Part shown: positions 21,277-32,123 of the stretch, in pieces | Layout of the letters: each line of letters starts with the position of its first letter | Position numbering within the stretch: position 1 is the first letter of the stretch | NCBI RefSeq assembly: GCF_014529535.1 | Contig: NW_023503374.1 | Span: 8,301,685 to 8,365,684 of the forward strand | Length of the DNA: 64,000 nucleotides | Direction: 5' to 3' | DNA from: Bradysia coprophila | Taxonomy: Eukaryota; Arthropoda; Insecta; Diptera; Sciaridae | The notes under the pieces: model-generated | Told to the model about the DNA's origin: nothing | Databases searched by the model: none | What the model saw: only the letters and a program-made list of their open reading frames with translations | Position numbers and translations under genes: made by a program

Positions 21277-22161
21277 AATAGAATGGCATGGCGGTCTGCG
21301 TGACCTCCCCAAAGTTTAAGGCCTTGTGCTTCTAGCACGAACACTAATTTTTCCAACGTCAAAAAGCCTCCAAATTTGCGATTGCATGTGTTGTGTTGTG
21401 TGTTTTTATTCACACCAAGAAATCATGACTTCGTAAGAAAATGCAAAGCCTTTCTTGATTGCATAAGCCTTCGAATAGTTCTTATGTTCATGCTAGAAGT
21501 AGAGCGGAGATTCAGCTTTAGTTTAAATCATGCAGCACTCATTGATGATAGCTCCGTGTAGGTTCTGAAAGAACTTAGAGTTACACCACTTGCTGTACAC
21601 AAATTAGTTGTAACACGACAGAATTAAATAAAATAACCAGGGAGTAGCAGTTCATTTTTGAAAAGTCAAATTAGGGATCTAATACACTCTATGAAAATGA
21701 ACTCAAATGAACACTGACATTAATTGAATTATTTTATTCGCAAAAAATAGGGCTATTATATAATTCAGGTCCCTAGTCAAATCAAGCACTCCTGCCTGGT
21801 TTACTTTACTCTGCCGTGGCATAAATGATACAAGAAATGGGACTTAACTTGAGATAGCCAGCTTGGATTCTGTGTTATCTACCATTGAACATTGGACATA
21901 TAGTTCATCAGTTCGTTGAGGTGATCTCATCCATCCCCACAAACCATAAATTTTCTGTTTTACAAGAAAGTCAAAAATGTCAATTATTTTTGGATGTTTG
22001 CTCACTTCCTGTCTGTGGTGCAATGGCAATTCCCTCGATTGCATTACTTCCATTTACAGTCATTTTTAGCGCATTGCAGCGCGTTTTGGGCTGATACATT
22101 TTATGGTATTAATTCGAAACAAAGGATCACTAGAATCTGTGTTTCGTGATTGGGCTTACCC

Positions 22162-22372
22162 CAGGGACTATTTTTGAGAAATTCTTTGAGAAATTTTGAG
22201 AAATTTGAGAAATTCTTGAGAAATTCTATGAGAAATTTTTGAGAAATTTTTTATATTTTTGAGAAATTTGAGAATTTTGAGAAATTTGAGAAATTTTTGA
22301 GAAATTCTTTGAGAAATAATTGAGAAATAATTGAGAAATTTTGAGAAATTCGATTTCTCAAAATAGTCCCTG
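22162..22372. mobile_element. hAT MITE built of GAGAAAT(T) repeats
   Basis: 211 bp, with ends CAGGGACTATTTT and AAAATAGTCCCTG. An exact 8-bp duplication GCTTACCC lies at 22154-22161 and 22373-22380. Almost the whole interior is a degenerate TTTGAGAAATT tandem repeat. The CAGGG terminus plus 8-bp duplication is classic hAT. Confidence 0.93.
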
Positions 22373-22584
22373 GCTTACCCGATCGTCCCAAACTGATAAA
22401 TCTGATGGTATTAATTCAGATAATAGAGTTTTGAAGTTTCAATGTATTTTGACAACTAAATCAGTCAAAGGACCTGACCCACCCATAGGATGGGACTTAG
22501 TCTCAAAAATTTACTTATTTCAGCAACATAGGTTTCTTCCATTGTACGGTAAAAACGAATTTTGACAGGCCGAAAATAACCGAC

Positions 22585-22677
22585 CGTCATCCACAGAAGC
22601 AAACATAACTGCAACCTAAACAAATTTGTTCATTAAAACTTCAAAGTGAGGTTGTGTTGGCTTCTCTGTGGATGACG
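22585..22677. repeat. Short foldback repeat
   Basis: CGTCATCCACAGAAGC at the left is mirrored by GCTTCTCTGTGGATGACG at the right. The inner arms GCAACCT/AGGTTG also pair. About 93 bp, with no clear target duplication. Confidence 0.65.
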
Positions 22678-22691
22678 ATTGACATTTTGAA

Positions 22692-22867
22692 CAAGGCTGT
22701 ATACTTTGGGAAGGTCACGCAGATGCAGATACGCGGGTTACACACCATGTTTCATACAAAAAATTCACCACGCCATACAAATTCAATTTTGGTGAATTTG
22801 TTTTTATGGAAAAGGCGTATCTAATAAAATGGCGATCTGCGTGACCTCCCCAAGGTATACAGCCTTG
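22692..22867. mobile_element. hAT-like MITE (family M1), separate copy
   Basis: 176 bp, with CAAGGCTGTATACTTTGGGA and ..CCCCAAGGTATACAGCCTTG ends. An exact 8-bp duplication ATTTTGAA lies at 22684-22691 and 22868-22875. It is about 10 bp shorter than 20831-21016, with a few substitutions. Confidence 0.92.
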
Positions 22868-22875
22868 ATTTTGAA

Positions 22876-23878
22876 CGGCCTTGGAAGAAATCTATTCTCG
22901 TTACAGTGTTGTAGACTTCGTTCTAGATCTCATTCACTCGCCCGCCAATTATTCAAAATGTCTACCACCACAAGTGAGAAACACCTCTAGTACACACATT
23001 CAAAAAAGTACATCGGTACGCCGCCACTGCACTTAATTGTCAGACTGTAATTATAAATGGCGGCACTCAATCGCGTACGTTCAACTATTTCTCTATCGTT
23101 TGTGAATCGTTTAGTGCATTTCTAGAACAATAAACCAATCCAAAACCTTACAAAACGGTGACTAAAAGTGTAATTGATCAACAGGTAGTGAAGTGGAAGT
23201 GTTGCAAAGCGTGTAAGTATCAAAATTTCTGTAAAATATTTCATTGACATCAGCGTTTTTTCGGGTCACTTACATTCATACATTTTTTTTCCTTCCTCTA
23301 CCTTTCCATCGTCGTCGATGTGTGTATACGGCATCAATACGAGACAGACATTTTAGTGCTTTCGAAATTGAAATGTCGGGCAAATTTCACTGAAAAAATT
23401 AATTTAAATTGAAGGGAAATGTAAAGTCAAAATGGGAATGAATTGTACGGGTTGATTGTGGTACAATGGTTGAGACTCCCATTTGACATTTCCATTGACC
23501 ATGTTCATCAACATGGTGAACGCCCATGAAATGTATCGCTACATTGTAAAATGCCTTTACGATCAAAATGTTTCTTTTTTTTCGTTCGATATTTGTGTGG
23601 TCGGTTACATTGTATCAATCTTTTCCCTGTTCATTCCACGTAATGCTATCAACAATGTTGCAAATTTTATAATTTGCTTTCAGCTTTACATTTTAAAATT
23701 ATTTATTTTTCCACATATCATGTTCTTGATAAAAACAATGTTGTCAGAGCGAGAGAGTGTGCGTGCTGTGTGTTATTTAAACTGAATTATTTTTCTTTCT
23801 TCTCATTTTCAGTCTGTTCAGCGCGGTGGGAAACGGGAATAAACAATTAAATAATAAAGAGAAAAAGAAATCTAAATA
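22876..23878 (+). promoter_or_regulatory. fl(2)d promoter region and 5' UTR intron
   Basis: A likely untranslated first exon ends at 23212 (GCGT/GTAAGTATC). It is followed by a 600-bp intron ending TTCTCATTTTCAG at 23812, after which 66 bp of leader precede the ATG at 23879. The transcription start is not defined; it probably lies around 23.0-23.1 kb. Confidence 0.5.
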
Positions 23879-26800
23879 ATGAATGCAAGTGAAAAATCAA
23901 TAGATCCGGCCGAAACACCATCATCAGCAACAGCAACAGTCCGACTAGTAACCGGCAACACAAGCAGCGGTGATTCATTCGAACAACAATATCTGACTAT
24001 GGAAGGTACTCAACAACCAAAACAGAATCTACTTTTATAGACTTATAACTAAAAACAATCAAAAGCAAAACACTTGAGAGAGAAAAGAAAAGACAAACAA
24101 AAAGAAAAAGAAAAGAAAATCACGGAACAATTTAGTCCCGGTCGTATAGGTCGCCGATGAGTGAGAGACAAACTCAAATATAAATTGACAAAAAAGACAA
24201 AAAAAAAATATTTTTAAAAACGAAAGAGAAACGAATTCCTATTCAAACTATTCGAAGCAACGATGTCGGACTTATAAAAAAAATCGTTTTGCTTTAAATG
24301 TATAGAACTCACAATATATTTGTTTTGATGACTTTTCGAACGCTAGAGATTTAAGAAAGAAAATTTACAAAGTGGTTGAGAAAAGTGAACAAAATTTTAT
24401 TTGCTTGCGATGTTTGGTAACTTTTTTTGCATACTTTTTTGTACGTTAACTCGTTGTCTTCTACCGTAGTTCCTTAATTTATTAATTAGCTTGTAAGTTT
24501 GTATAAAAATATTCACCAGCAATGATGATGATAATGATTTGTTGTGAACGTAATTCACAGCTGGAGCGCTTTGTGGTATATTGTTTTTTGTATTATGGAA
24601 ATATGAAATGGAATGCAAATTAAAATTAAGCGAAAGAGAAAGCGAAAATTATTCGAAATCCCTCGACAGTGATATATGACGGTTTAATCGAGCATGTTAT
24701 TTAAATCCCCGTTTTGTGGAAGTGGAATGGTAAAACAAAAAAATCTAAAAGAAAATTGTAAATTGTGTTAATGGGCCACAGAGATGGTTAATTGAACCCG
24801 ATTCGTTGGTTCTGCGTTGATTGTGTCGATAAAATTTTGATTTGAAAAAAGTTTATGTTTTCCTCGGCTGGAGGAAAAATTTCATTCAGTGAAAATATTG
24901 TATATTGATGCGGCCCTGTGCCCGATCGTTATCTGAAAGAAAATTTGTTGCAAATGTAAATGGAATAAAATTGAGACAACCAATTGTTTATACAGTGAAA
25001 TTGTGTTCGAGAGCAAATATTGCTTTCGGGAAATGTGAAAGAAAAAACGAGAGAGAATTGAAAGAATTCTTTGCTTGAATGGCCTTTCTGATTGTGTTTT
25101 TTTCATGCTTTTTAACTTAATATCCAAAACAAAAGTGTGTAAAATTGTGAATTGTAAAACCAAGAAAAAAGAAATATTTAAAAAAAATCCAAACAATATC
25201 AACCGTCCACAAGTGCACTCTAAACACAAATACAAAAAAAAATTAAAAAAATTCCGATTGTGGATGACACCCATTTGCGACTTGCTGTGTGAAAATCTAC
25301 AATCAAATGCAATTTATAATCTTGAACTGATTTATCAACTGGTATGCCAATTTCTAACTATTAAGTTTGATAAAAAAGATTTACAAAAAAAAATTAAAAA
25401 TCGCAAAACGACTGGGTAGATACCGACGGAGTAACAAAACACCAAAATTTAAATTTTTCTTGAGAAAAGAAAACAGAAATCAAAATTTTGTACATTTGTC
25501 ACTCGATTGATTTGTCATGGAAACCGACAATGGAGAGATTAATCAATTTGAAGATAACGTGACACGAATATATGCGAGGCAGTAAAATACTTTTGTTCAA
25601 TGATTAAGATCGACTATGAGTTAGCGCATACCGATTTGTCTTCGAGCCTATAGACAAATTGCTTTCAATCAATCAATTTTCATTGATTTAGGCACTGTTG
25701 CAGTTACAGCCCAGAATTTAGCAAATGTAAAATTAAATATTTGAGCTAAAGACCAGTTATTAATCCGTTCTGCTCTGCTCTTTAAATTACTGCATTTGCA
25801 TTCGTAAAAGAGATGACAAAATTAGAGTGTGTTTACGATGGTACTGAAAGCATGCTGAAAAGCCTCAGAAGCATGCGATCGAGTAGCGATATTTCCACAG
25901 ATTTATTCTATAATTCACTTGAAAACATTTAGTTCCACGGTTAGGTCAATCACCGCCACACCACAGTCATACATAGCTCAAATTCAATTGAGCAGAGTTG
26001 ACAGATTTTTTATTGTTTATTTAACAATTTGTCGTTCGTTTAGAACCGTATAAGACTTCACTAAAGTTCTTCTTTTTTTGTATAAATGGGTGCGTATGAA
26101 ACCCGTTTTTCCCAGTTCCTAGTTCTTTACATTCACTCACCAACTTTCAAGTCAACAATCATTGTTTCATTACAAGCCAATATGAAATTATATTGTTCGT
26201 AGAAACTATGTTCGACGTACCTTTGCATTAAACTTACGAACATTACAGAGACTATTTTGTTCACCGCAACAATTAATTGTCCAAAAGTCAAAGGCAGACA
26301 GATTGGTGTCGGCACCATTGAGTGATCGAATCGGAACTTTACTCGTTTCTGATTGATCTGAACTTATGTTATTTGTCTCCATGTTGTCATACACCCGCGA
26401 AATTGTACATGTTTTCAATTAAATTCCGAATAAACGGGGGTACCGTTCTCAGGTCAATGATATACCTAGCGTTCTTTTGAGATACAAATGACGACTTCTG
26501 ATGTATTTCGAAAAGTGAAAAGAACTAGTGAGCACCAGATAATATGTGAAAATTTCAAATTTTGATGGCAGATGTTTACAACAACTTCCGAATCAGAAAA
26601 CGCTTTTCTTTGACTTCAAATTTATTTTCATGGATGTCGGAAAATTTCCGGATTCAAATTGACGACCTAAAGAATCTGCAATTACACCGATTGTCTTTGT
26701 GTGTGAATTTTGAATGTAAAATCAGACTGAATGAATCATTTATTGTACACAAAAATTTCTTTTTTACAGTTCACAATAGTAACATTTTCCTTAAAGATAG

Positions 26801-28346
26801 GGATCATAGTTTTTGAGAGCAGAACCTCGACTTCTGTTGACATTTACAGCTCAGAATTAGATCTTCTCTCTTTCAAAATTAAATTACTTTACCCAAACAA
26901 ACGATTCCTAACTCAATTATTTTCTGTTTACAGAGGAATTACAATCCGTACGTGAATCTGAATCCAGACTAAAACAGCAATATGCCGAATCACAACGTCG
27001 CGAACGAATATTGGTTCGACGACTCGCAGTCAAAGAACAAGAGATCCAAGACTATGCCGTAAATATAGCATTTTCACTCAAGTACACCAATTTCTGGACA
27101 TCGTTTCTAATTGACTTTACGTTTATCAACAGATCCAAATCACCGAACTCAAGGCTGCCCAGGCACCCGGTCCTACAGCTTTGCGCAATACCCTACTTGA
27201 TCCGGCCGTCAATATTCTGTTCCAAAAACTCAAAGATGAACTGCAAGCGACACGGGCTCGCTTGGAGGAAACACAAAATGAGTTGTCCGCTTGGAAATTT
27301 ACGCCCGATTCGAATACGGGGAAACGATTGATGGCGAAATGTCGTCTATTATACCAAGAAAACGAAGAATTGGGCAAAATGACATCGAATGGTCGTTTGG
27401 CGAAATTGGAAGGTGATTTAGCCTTGCAGAAAAGTTTCAGTGAAGAGGTGAAAAAATCGCAGTCGGGTAAGGCAATGACGAAACATCTCGTTTAAGAGGG
27501 GCGTATCAGTAAACGTATTCTTTTTGTCTTTGTTTGCTCACAGAGCTGGACGATTTTCTTCAGGAGCTGGACGAAGATGTCGAAGGAATGCAAAGTACAA
27601 TCCTATTTCTACAACAAGAGCTGAAAGCATCAAAAGACACTATTGCCACATTGGAACAGGAGAACATTGCTCTAAAAAATGACGGTGCTGTGCTACCGCC
27701 TAAAAACAATGGTTTCAACGCGGAGCCGACCGACTCAAGCAACGGTGTTTCAGGAATCGACACAGACACTCAGCCATCAACGACGGCAGCAAAACCACCA
27801 GCAAACCAATCATCAACGTCAACCAGTCCGCCAGCAGTGATAAGTAACTGTTCGGTTGTGCTACGAACGACCGAACTGCGAACAAGTGAGATTAAGTTAA
27901 CTAGTGATCGAACCTTGCGGAAGGAAAAATTTAATGTTTCAAGTAAAGAACCAAGAACGCTACGTAGCACCAGCCGTAATATGGTTGTTGATGAGTTTCG
28001 AACTAAAAAATTGAAATTAACAAATGGCAGCTCGGACGATTTGAATAATGGTGGTGGTGCGACGACGGGTATGGTTGTTGTTGGTGACAGTGGTGATAGC
28101 GAACAAAGGGATGATAATTTAGAAAATAATAATTTCCGTAAACGGTCGTACGAGAGTGATTCAAGTGAATGCAGCAATAAAGAACGGACAAACAGTAAGA
28201 CAAATGTAGCGAATAAAAAGTCGAGACGGTCATCGGTATTGTCGTTAGATCTAAATGATGAAGATAGTCGTATTGAAATTGACGAAGATAGAACAATATT
28301 TGGCAATATTGGGACAAAGTTAAATCATGTTGATCAGCCTGTTTAA
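23879..28346 (+). CDS. fl(2)d: Fl(2)d/WTAP, m6A methyltransferase complex regulatory subunit, 4 coding exons
   Basis: Coding exons 23879-24005, 26934-27058, 27133-27466 and 27544-28346 join (phases 1, 0, 1) to 462 residues. The central part matches WTAP as I know it nearly residue by residue: QNELSAWKFTPDSNTGKRLM, AKCRLLYQENEELG, then ELDDFLQELDEDVEGMQSTI. In flies Fl(2)d works with the METTL3/METTL14 writer in the nucleus and in Sxl-dependent splicing; its role here is inferred from homology. Residues about 40-235 are predicted coiled coil by heptad pattern. The C-terminal 200 residues are Ser/Asn-rich and low in complexity, as in relatives. The short N terminus before QQYLTMEEELQ differs from the vertebrate one. 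Intron 1 is 2.9 kb; reading through it adds 11 residues then a stop. AATAAA at 28748 fits the 3' end. Confidence 0.96.
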
Positions 28347-28747
28347 ATTATTTTTAGATTTTTTTTTTAAAAGAAATTCTTTTTTTTGTTTTTAATTTAC
28401 GTGGCAAATTCTGTAGAAATTCGGAGATTTTTTTTTTTTAATTTTAAGTGAGTGAAATTCTGAATTTTCTGTTTAAAATCATTTATACCTCGTTCACAAT
28501 CACCTTTTGCGCCGATCATAATCACGTGAAAAGAACAACAGAAACTAAAATCGAGGACAATTTTGTTTATCGCGTCATTTTAATGTTTGTTTTAGGAGAT
28601 TACACGAAAAAAAAATTAATTTATTCAAGCGGAGATGAAGAGAAGAATTTTCACATTGGGCATTCTGATTCAATTATACACAAAAAATCAGTTTGATTGT
28701 ACAAAAAAACAAATTATTCACACGCTAGAAATTAAGGAAAGTGTTTA

Positions 28748-28753
28748 AATAAA
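28748..28753 (+). terminator. Polyadenylation signal AATAAA, fl(2)d
   Basis: First AATAAA cluster (two overlapping hexamers) about 400 bp after the fl(2)d stop. The intervening 3' UTR is AT-rich with T-runs. Confidence 0.5.
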
Positions 28754-29783
28754 AAATAAATTTACGGAAAAAGAAATGGAAAAATTTCTACAAATAAATT
28801 GCAATAAAGATTTATTTTGAAAGAAAAAGTTGAAAACGTTTTTGTTCGAAGAGCAAAGTTAAAGAAAAAGAATCAAAAAATAATGAACATGTTGTCCTAA
28901 GGACCTAAGTTGAATCGAAGTTACAATTCCAGCGATTCATAGGAGATTTATTATATTCGTATGATCAACCTAAAAGATGACGGATTCAGATATTTCCCTA
29001 AAGTTTCGTTGACCCGGAATATGATGAGAGTCATTTCATTGAATGGTTTCTTGTTATTTTGGCATACCCTCAAAAATCATTGTTCTATTTTCTCTTTATG
29101 ACACCTTTCGGAAGTGGTAGACAAAGAATAGTTTTTCTGAATAGTACAGCTGGAACATCTAAGAATCATGTCACATCCTTTTCGGAAGTCGTTTACCCCT
29201 GATTTTATGTTCTTGTAAATTACACATTTCTTTCAGAGTTTGAAGCATTTTCTTAGCGTAGTATGCGTAATATGTACACCAAATTCTCCTAAATCTAGTA
29301 CTTTAACTTGTGGATAATAAAATAGAAAAAAGAATCGAATCAGAGAGTATCTCTATGGAATGGTCTGCTAGTTGTATCCATGCCTAAACTATTTTTTTAA
29401 ATTCTAAAAAAAGAACTAATTGTGAGTAGTAGCAGATAGTCAAATTACTATTATCTACGCGTACCTCTTACCTGCAGTTTAAAATCAGTTTCGATAATTT
29501 ATCAAATCAATTGTAACGAAGGCATGAATGGTAAGTACTTGTTGAGTATTTGAGGTTACATGGTGTCTTAGATACGTCTTTTGAGGATGAGATCAAAAAT
29601 TCGGATGCCCGAGAACACCAAAAATTGCAATTCCATTTGTGCACCGGGTAACTGAAATACGACATATTTTGCCATGATTTTTCATTAAGAAATGTCAGTT
29701 TTTCCCGAACTAAATATCGTGCGGGAAAAAACTTCATTTCTCTACGATTTATAGTGCGGGAAAAGAATTACATGAATTTTTCT

Positions 29784-30018
29784 ATGACTATACGATTGAT
29801 TAAATTTAATATGGTGAATGTGAAGTGTGTATGTTTTCAAGTAAATTGATGTGTTTTGTCTATTTCAGTTGTCCGATGCACAAAACGTTGTTCGTACCTC
29901 GACAGGAAATGGATTTTTTCAGCACAGGTCCTAATTTTCCTTACTCGCTTCGCTCGTAAGGAAAACTTAAGACTGGTGCTGAAAAAATCGTCATTTCCTG
30001 TCTTGGTACGAAAATAGT
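29784..30018. repeat. Direct repeat with foldback core (copy 1; copy 2 at 30384-30710)
   Basis: The segment TTTAATATGGTGAATGTGA.. GTGTTTTGTCTATTTCA.. GCACAAAACG is repeated at 30384-30710. In copy 1 it leads into a hairpin: CAGGAAATGGATTTTTTCAGCAC pairs with GTGCTGAAAAAATCGTCATTTCCTG. A further GGATTTTTTCAGCAC-type hairpin lies at 30050-30097. Copy 2 has lost part of the core and carries an insertion (30566-30683). Confidence 0.65.
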
Positions 30019-30565
30019 ATGTTGTGTTACTAGTATTGTAATGTTGATTTTTTCAGCACTAGACCCAAGTTTTCGGGTCGGGTGCTGAAAAAATCTCATT
30101 AGAATACGTGTAACACATCATGCTTTGTGCCAACCGAGAATTGAAATAGACAAGAGCACAAAAAATCATAATTTTCATTGTAAACAATCACTCTTCAAAT
30201 TTGATCGATCACATTGCTTTGCATTTTCTCAAACGAATGCTGTAACAACTCATACAAATTCCATATCAACACTGCTTTGAGTGTTGTAATATCACATCAA
30301 ACGGTTGCTGAAATAAGTGACTTTACAACACTAAAATGAGTGCTGAAAAGAGTCGTATTTCAATTCTCGGTGGCACATATACTATTCCATGACTATATGA
30401 TTGAACGAATTTAATATGGTGAATGTGAATTTGAATTTTTTCAAGTAAATTGATGTGTTTTGTCTATTTCATTTGTCCGGTGCACAAAACGCTGTTCGTA
30501 AGATGGAAATGGATTTTTTCTTAGAATGGAAATCTTAGGACTGGTGCTGAAAAAATCGTCATTCC

Positions 30566-30683
30566 CTAGTAAAAATAAAAGTCTGAAAAGCTCTAAAAGA
30601 GACGTCTCACGTCTCACAATACAAAGGATTTGAGACTGTGAGACGTCTCTTTTCGAGCTTTTCAGACTTTTATTTTTACTTAG
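30566..30683. mobile_element. Near-perfect foldback MITE inserted in the copy 2 repeat
   Basis: The left arm CTAGTAAAAATAAAAGTCTG..AAAGAGACGTCTCAC is mirrored at the right. It is absent from the matching position in copy 1 (CGTCATTTCCTGTC), so it is an insertion. The duplication is at most 3 bp and unclear. Confidence 0.75.
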
Positions 30684-30802
30684 GTTTCTTGTCTTGGTAC
30701 GAAAAATACTATTATCTATCTCACCAAGAGTAAAACTTACCCAATTCTGATACTAGAAAATTATGAATTTGCATTTTGAATATTAGAATTGAAAATAAAA
30801 AG

Positions 30803-30890
30803 TTAAACCGGGAATCGATCTTGGGCCTTCTGGCCGTTCTTTTCATTACATTAAATTTCGTTGACTGCCTAACCATCAGCCTACAAAACT
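30803..30890 (-). repeat. Possible tRNA-derived SINE fragment
   Basis: The minus strand reads TAGGCTGATGGTTAGGCAGTC (A-box-like, two mismatches), then about 45 bp later GATCGATTCCCGG, an exact match to the B-box GWTCRANNC. The folding is not a full tRNA. This fits a tRNA-derived SINE head or a decayed tRNA. A MITE sits 12 bp upstream. Confidence 0.35.
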
Positions 30891-30901
30891 TTATGTAATG
30901 G

Positions 30902-31064
30902 CAGAGAGATGCTAACATGACGACTGGGTCGTTTCGACGGATAGAGGGAATATGAAATTGGTTGAGAAAAAATGTATTGAATTCTCTCTCAAAAACCCAA
31001 CTGTCATTCGATATATTTCCTCTATCCGTCGAAACAACCCAGTCGTCATATTAGCATCTCTCTG
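30902..31064. mobile_element. hAT-like MITE with CAGAGAGATGCTAA termini
   Basis: 163 bp. Arms are CAGAGAGATGCTAACATGAC..TTTCGACGGATAGAGG and their inverse. An exact 8-bp duplication TGTAATGG lies at 30894-30901 and 31065-31072. Confidence 0.92.
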
Positions 31065-31193
31065 TGTAATGGAAAGAATTTTAGAGGCATTCTGTTATCT
31101 GTAGCATGGTTCATCATTTTTTAGATAAATGACAACTGGCACCTGCGTACCAACTTTACATTTCTCTGCTATTTTCAAACTTTCTACTCACTG

Positions 31194-31512
31194 CTAGGCA
31201 TGTTCGATAATTCATTCGATTGATAAAATATCGATTATTTCCCTGGAATCGATTATCGATCTTTTCAGAAAATCAATATCAATCGATATTCGGTAATCGA
31301 TAAATATCGACTGAAAATCGATAAATATCGCCTGATATTCGGTACATAACGACTGATAATCGGCAAATATAGACTGATAATTCGATTTTCAGTGGATATT
31401 TGTTGATTATCAGTCGATATTTATCGATTATCGATAAAACATTCGATTGATATAGTATCGATTATTTGAAAATTTTATCATCGATTGATGATATTTTTTA
31501 GTGAACACGCCT
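31194..31512. mobile_element. Non-autonomous hAT with ATCGATA subterminal repeats
   Basis: 319 bp, with ends CTAGGCATGTTCG and CGAACACGCCT-like (GTGAACACGCCT). An 8-bp duplication ACTCACTG lies at 31186-31193 and 31513-31520. The interior is dominated by TATCGAT/ATCGATA units in both orientations, typical of transposase-binding subterminal repeats. Confidence 0.85.
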
Positions 31513-32033
31513 ACTCACTGCATCTTTCTTACTAAATTTGGAAATTTTTTGTCGTTGTTTTGAGCTTAGAACTCCTTGTTAAATGAGGTCTGATTATGGT
31601 TTACCTACTTTAAAGAAGGATTAAGGAAGAAAGTCTTATGCTCTTCAATTGAAATTCCATTTAAGTTTAAAGAGTCAATTCGCCAAATCTTTGAACAATT
31701 GAGATTGAAGCCATCTGCTTAAATCCAGAGGGGTCGTGAAATTATTATTTTTATTAACTCATTTTTTCATTTTATGACGTTCCTGATTTTGTTTCGATCA
31801 ATAATAAAATGGAAAAAAGGATGAACTTTAAGTGTGAGGCCAATTTTAGTCTCCACAAATAGAAGAAAATGCATAAATAGATAAAAATTAGTTCGTTAGG
31901 TATTGGAAAAAATACATAGGTCGACTGCAGGATTCATTATACATTTATGCAACTCGTAATCATAATGTTCGAAAACTGCGAGCTTTAGATCACTCTGTTG
32001 CATAAAACGTTGTATCAATCTTGGTGCAAAGTA

Positions 32034-32123
32034 CTTGATTAGGCTCACGATGTGTATTATGACACACGGCCTGCGGCCTCGTGTCATAATTACACATCTA
32101 GAGCCTAATAAAGTACTTTGCAC
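32034..32123. repeat. 90-bp hairpin element
   Basis: GTGCAAAGTACTTGATTAGG..TGTATTATGACAC pairs with GTGTCATAATTACACA..CCTAATAAAGTACTTTGCAC around a GCCTGCGGCC centre. No target duplication is visible. Confidence 0.7.

Larger units (their letters stand above)
20665..21326. mobile_element. Outer hAT-like MITE (family M1), carrying two nested insertions
   Basis: The ends are CAAAGGCGGTCACGCAG and the inverse of CAAGGCCTTAAACTTTGGGG. An exact 8-bp duplication TGCTTCTA lies at 20657-20664 and 21327-21334. Subtracting the two nested elements and their duplications leaves about 228 bp. It is the oldest member of a three-layer nest. Confidence 0.85.

Noticed and set aside
25075-25419. 114-aa plus ORF in fl(2)d intron 1
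   Set aside because: Lys/Asn/Ile-rich composition of AT-rich DNA, overlapped by a similar ORF on the other strand.
26206-26418. 70-aa minus ORF inside fl(2)d intron 1 with a GTAAGT-like donor
   Set aside because: No acceptor, partner exon or recognisable motif; likely chance.
27770-28306. 178-aa minus-strand ORF
   Set aside because: Antisense shadow of the low-complexity C terminus of fl(2)d.
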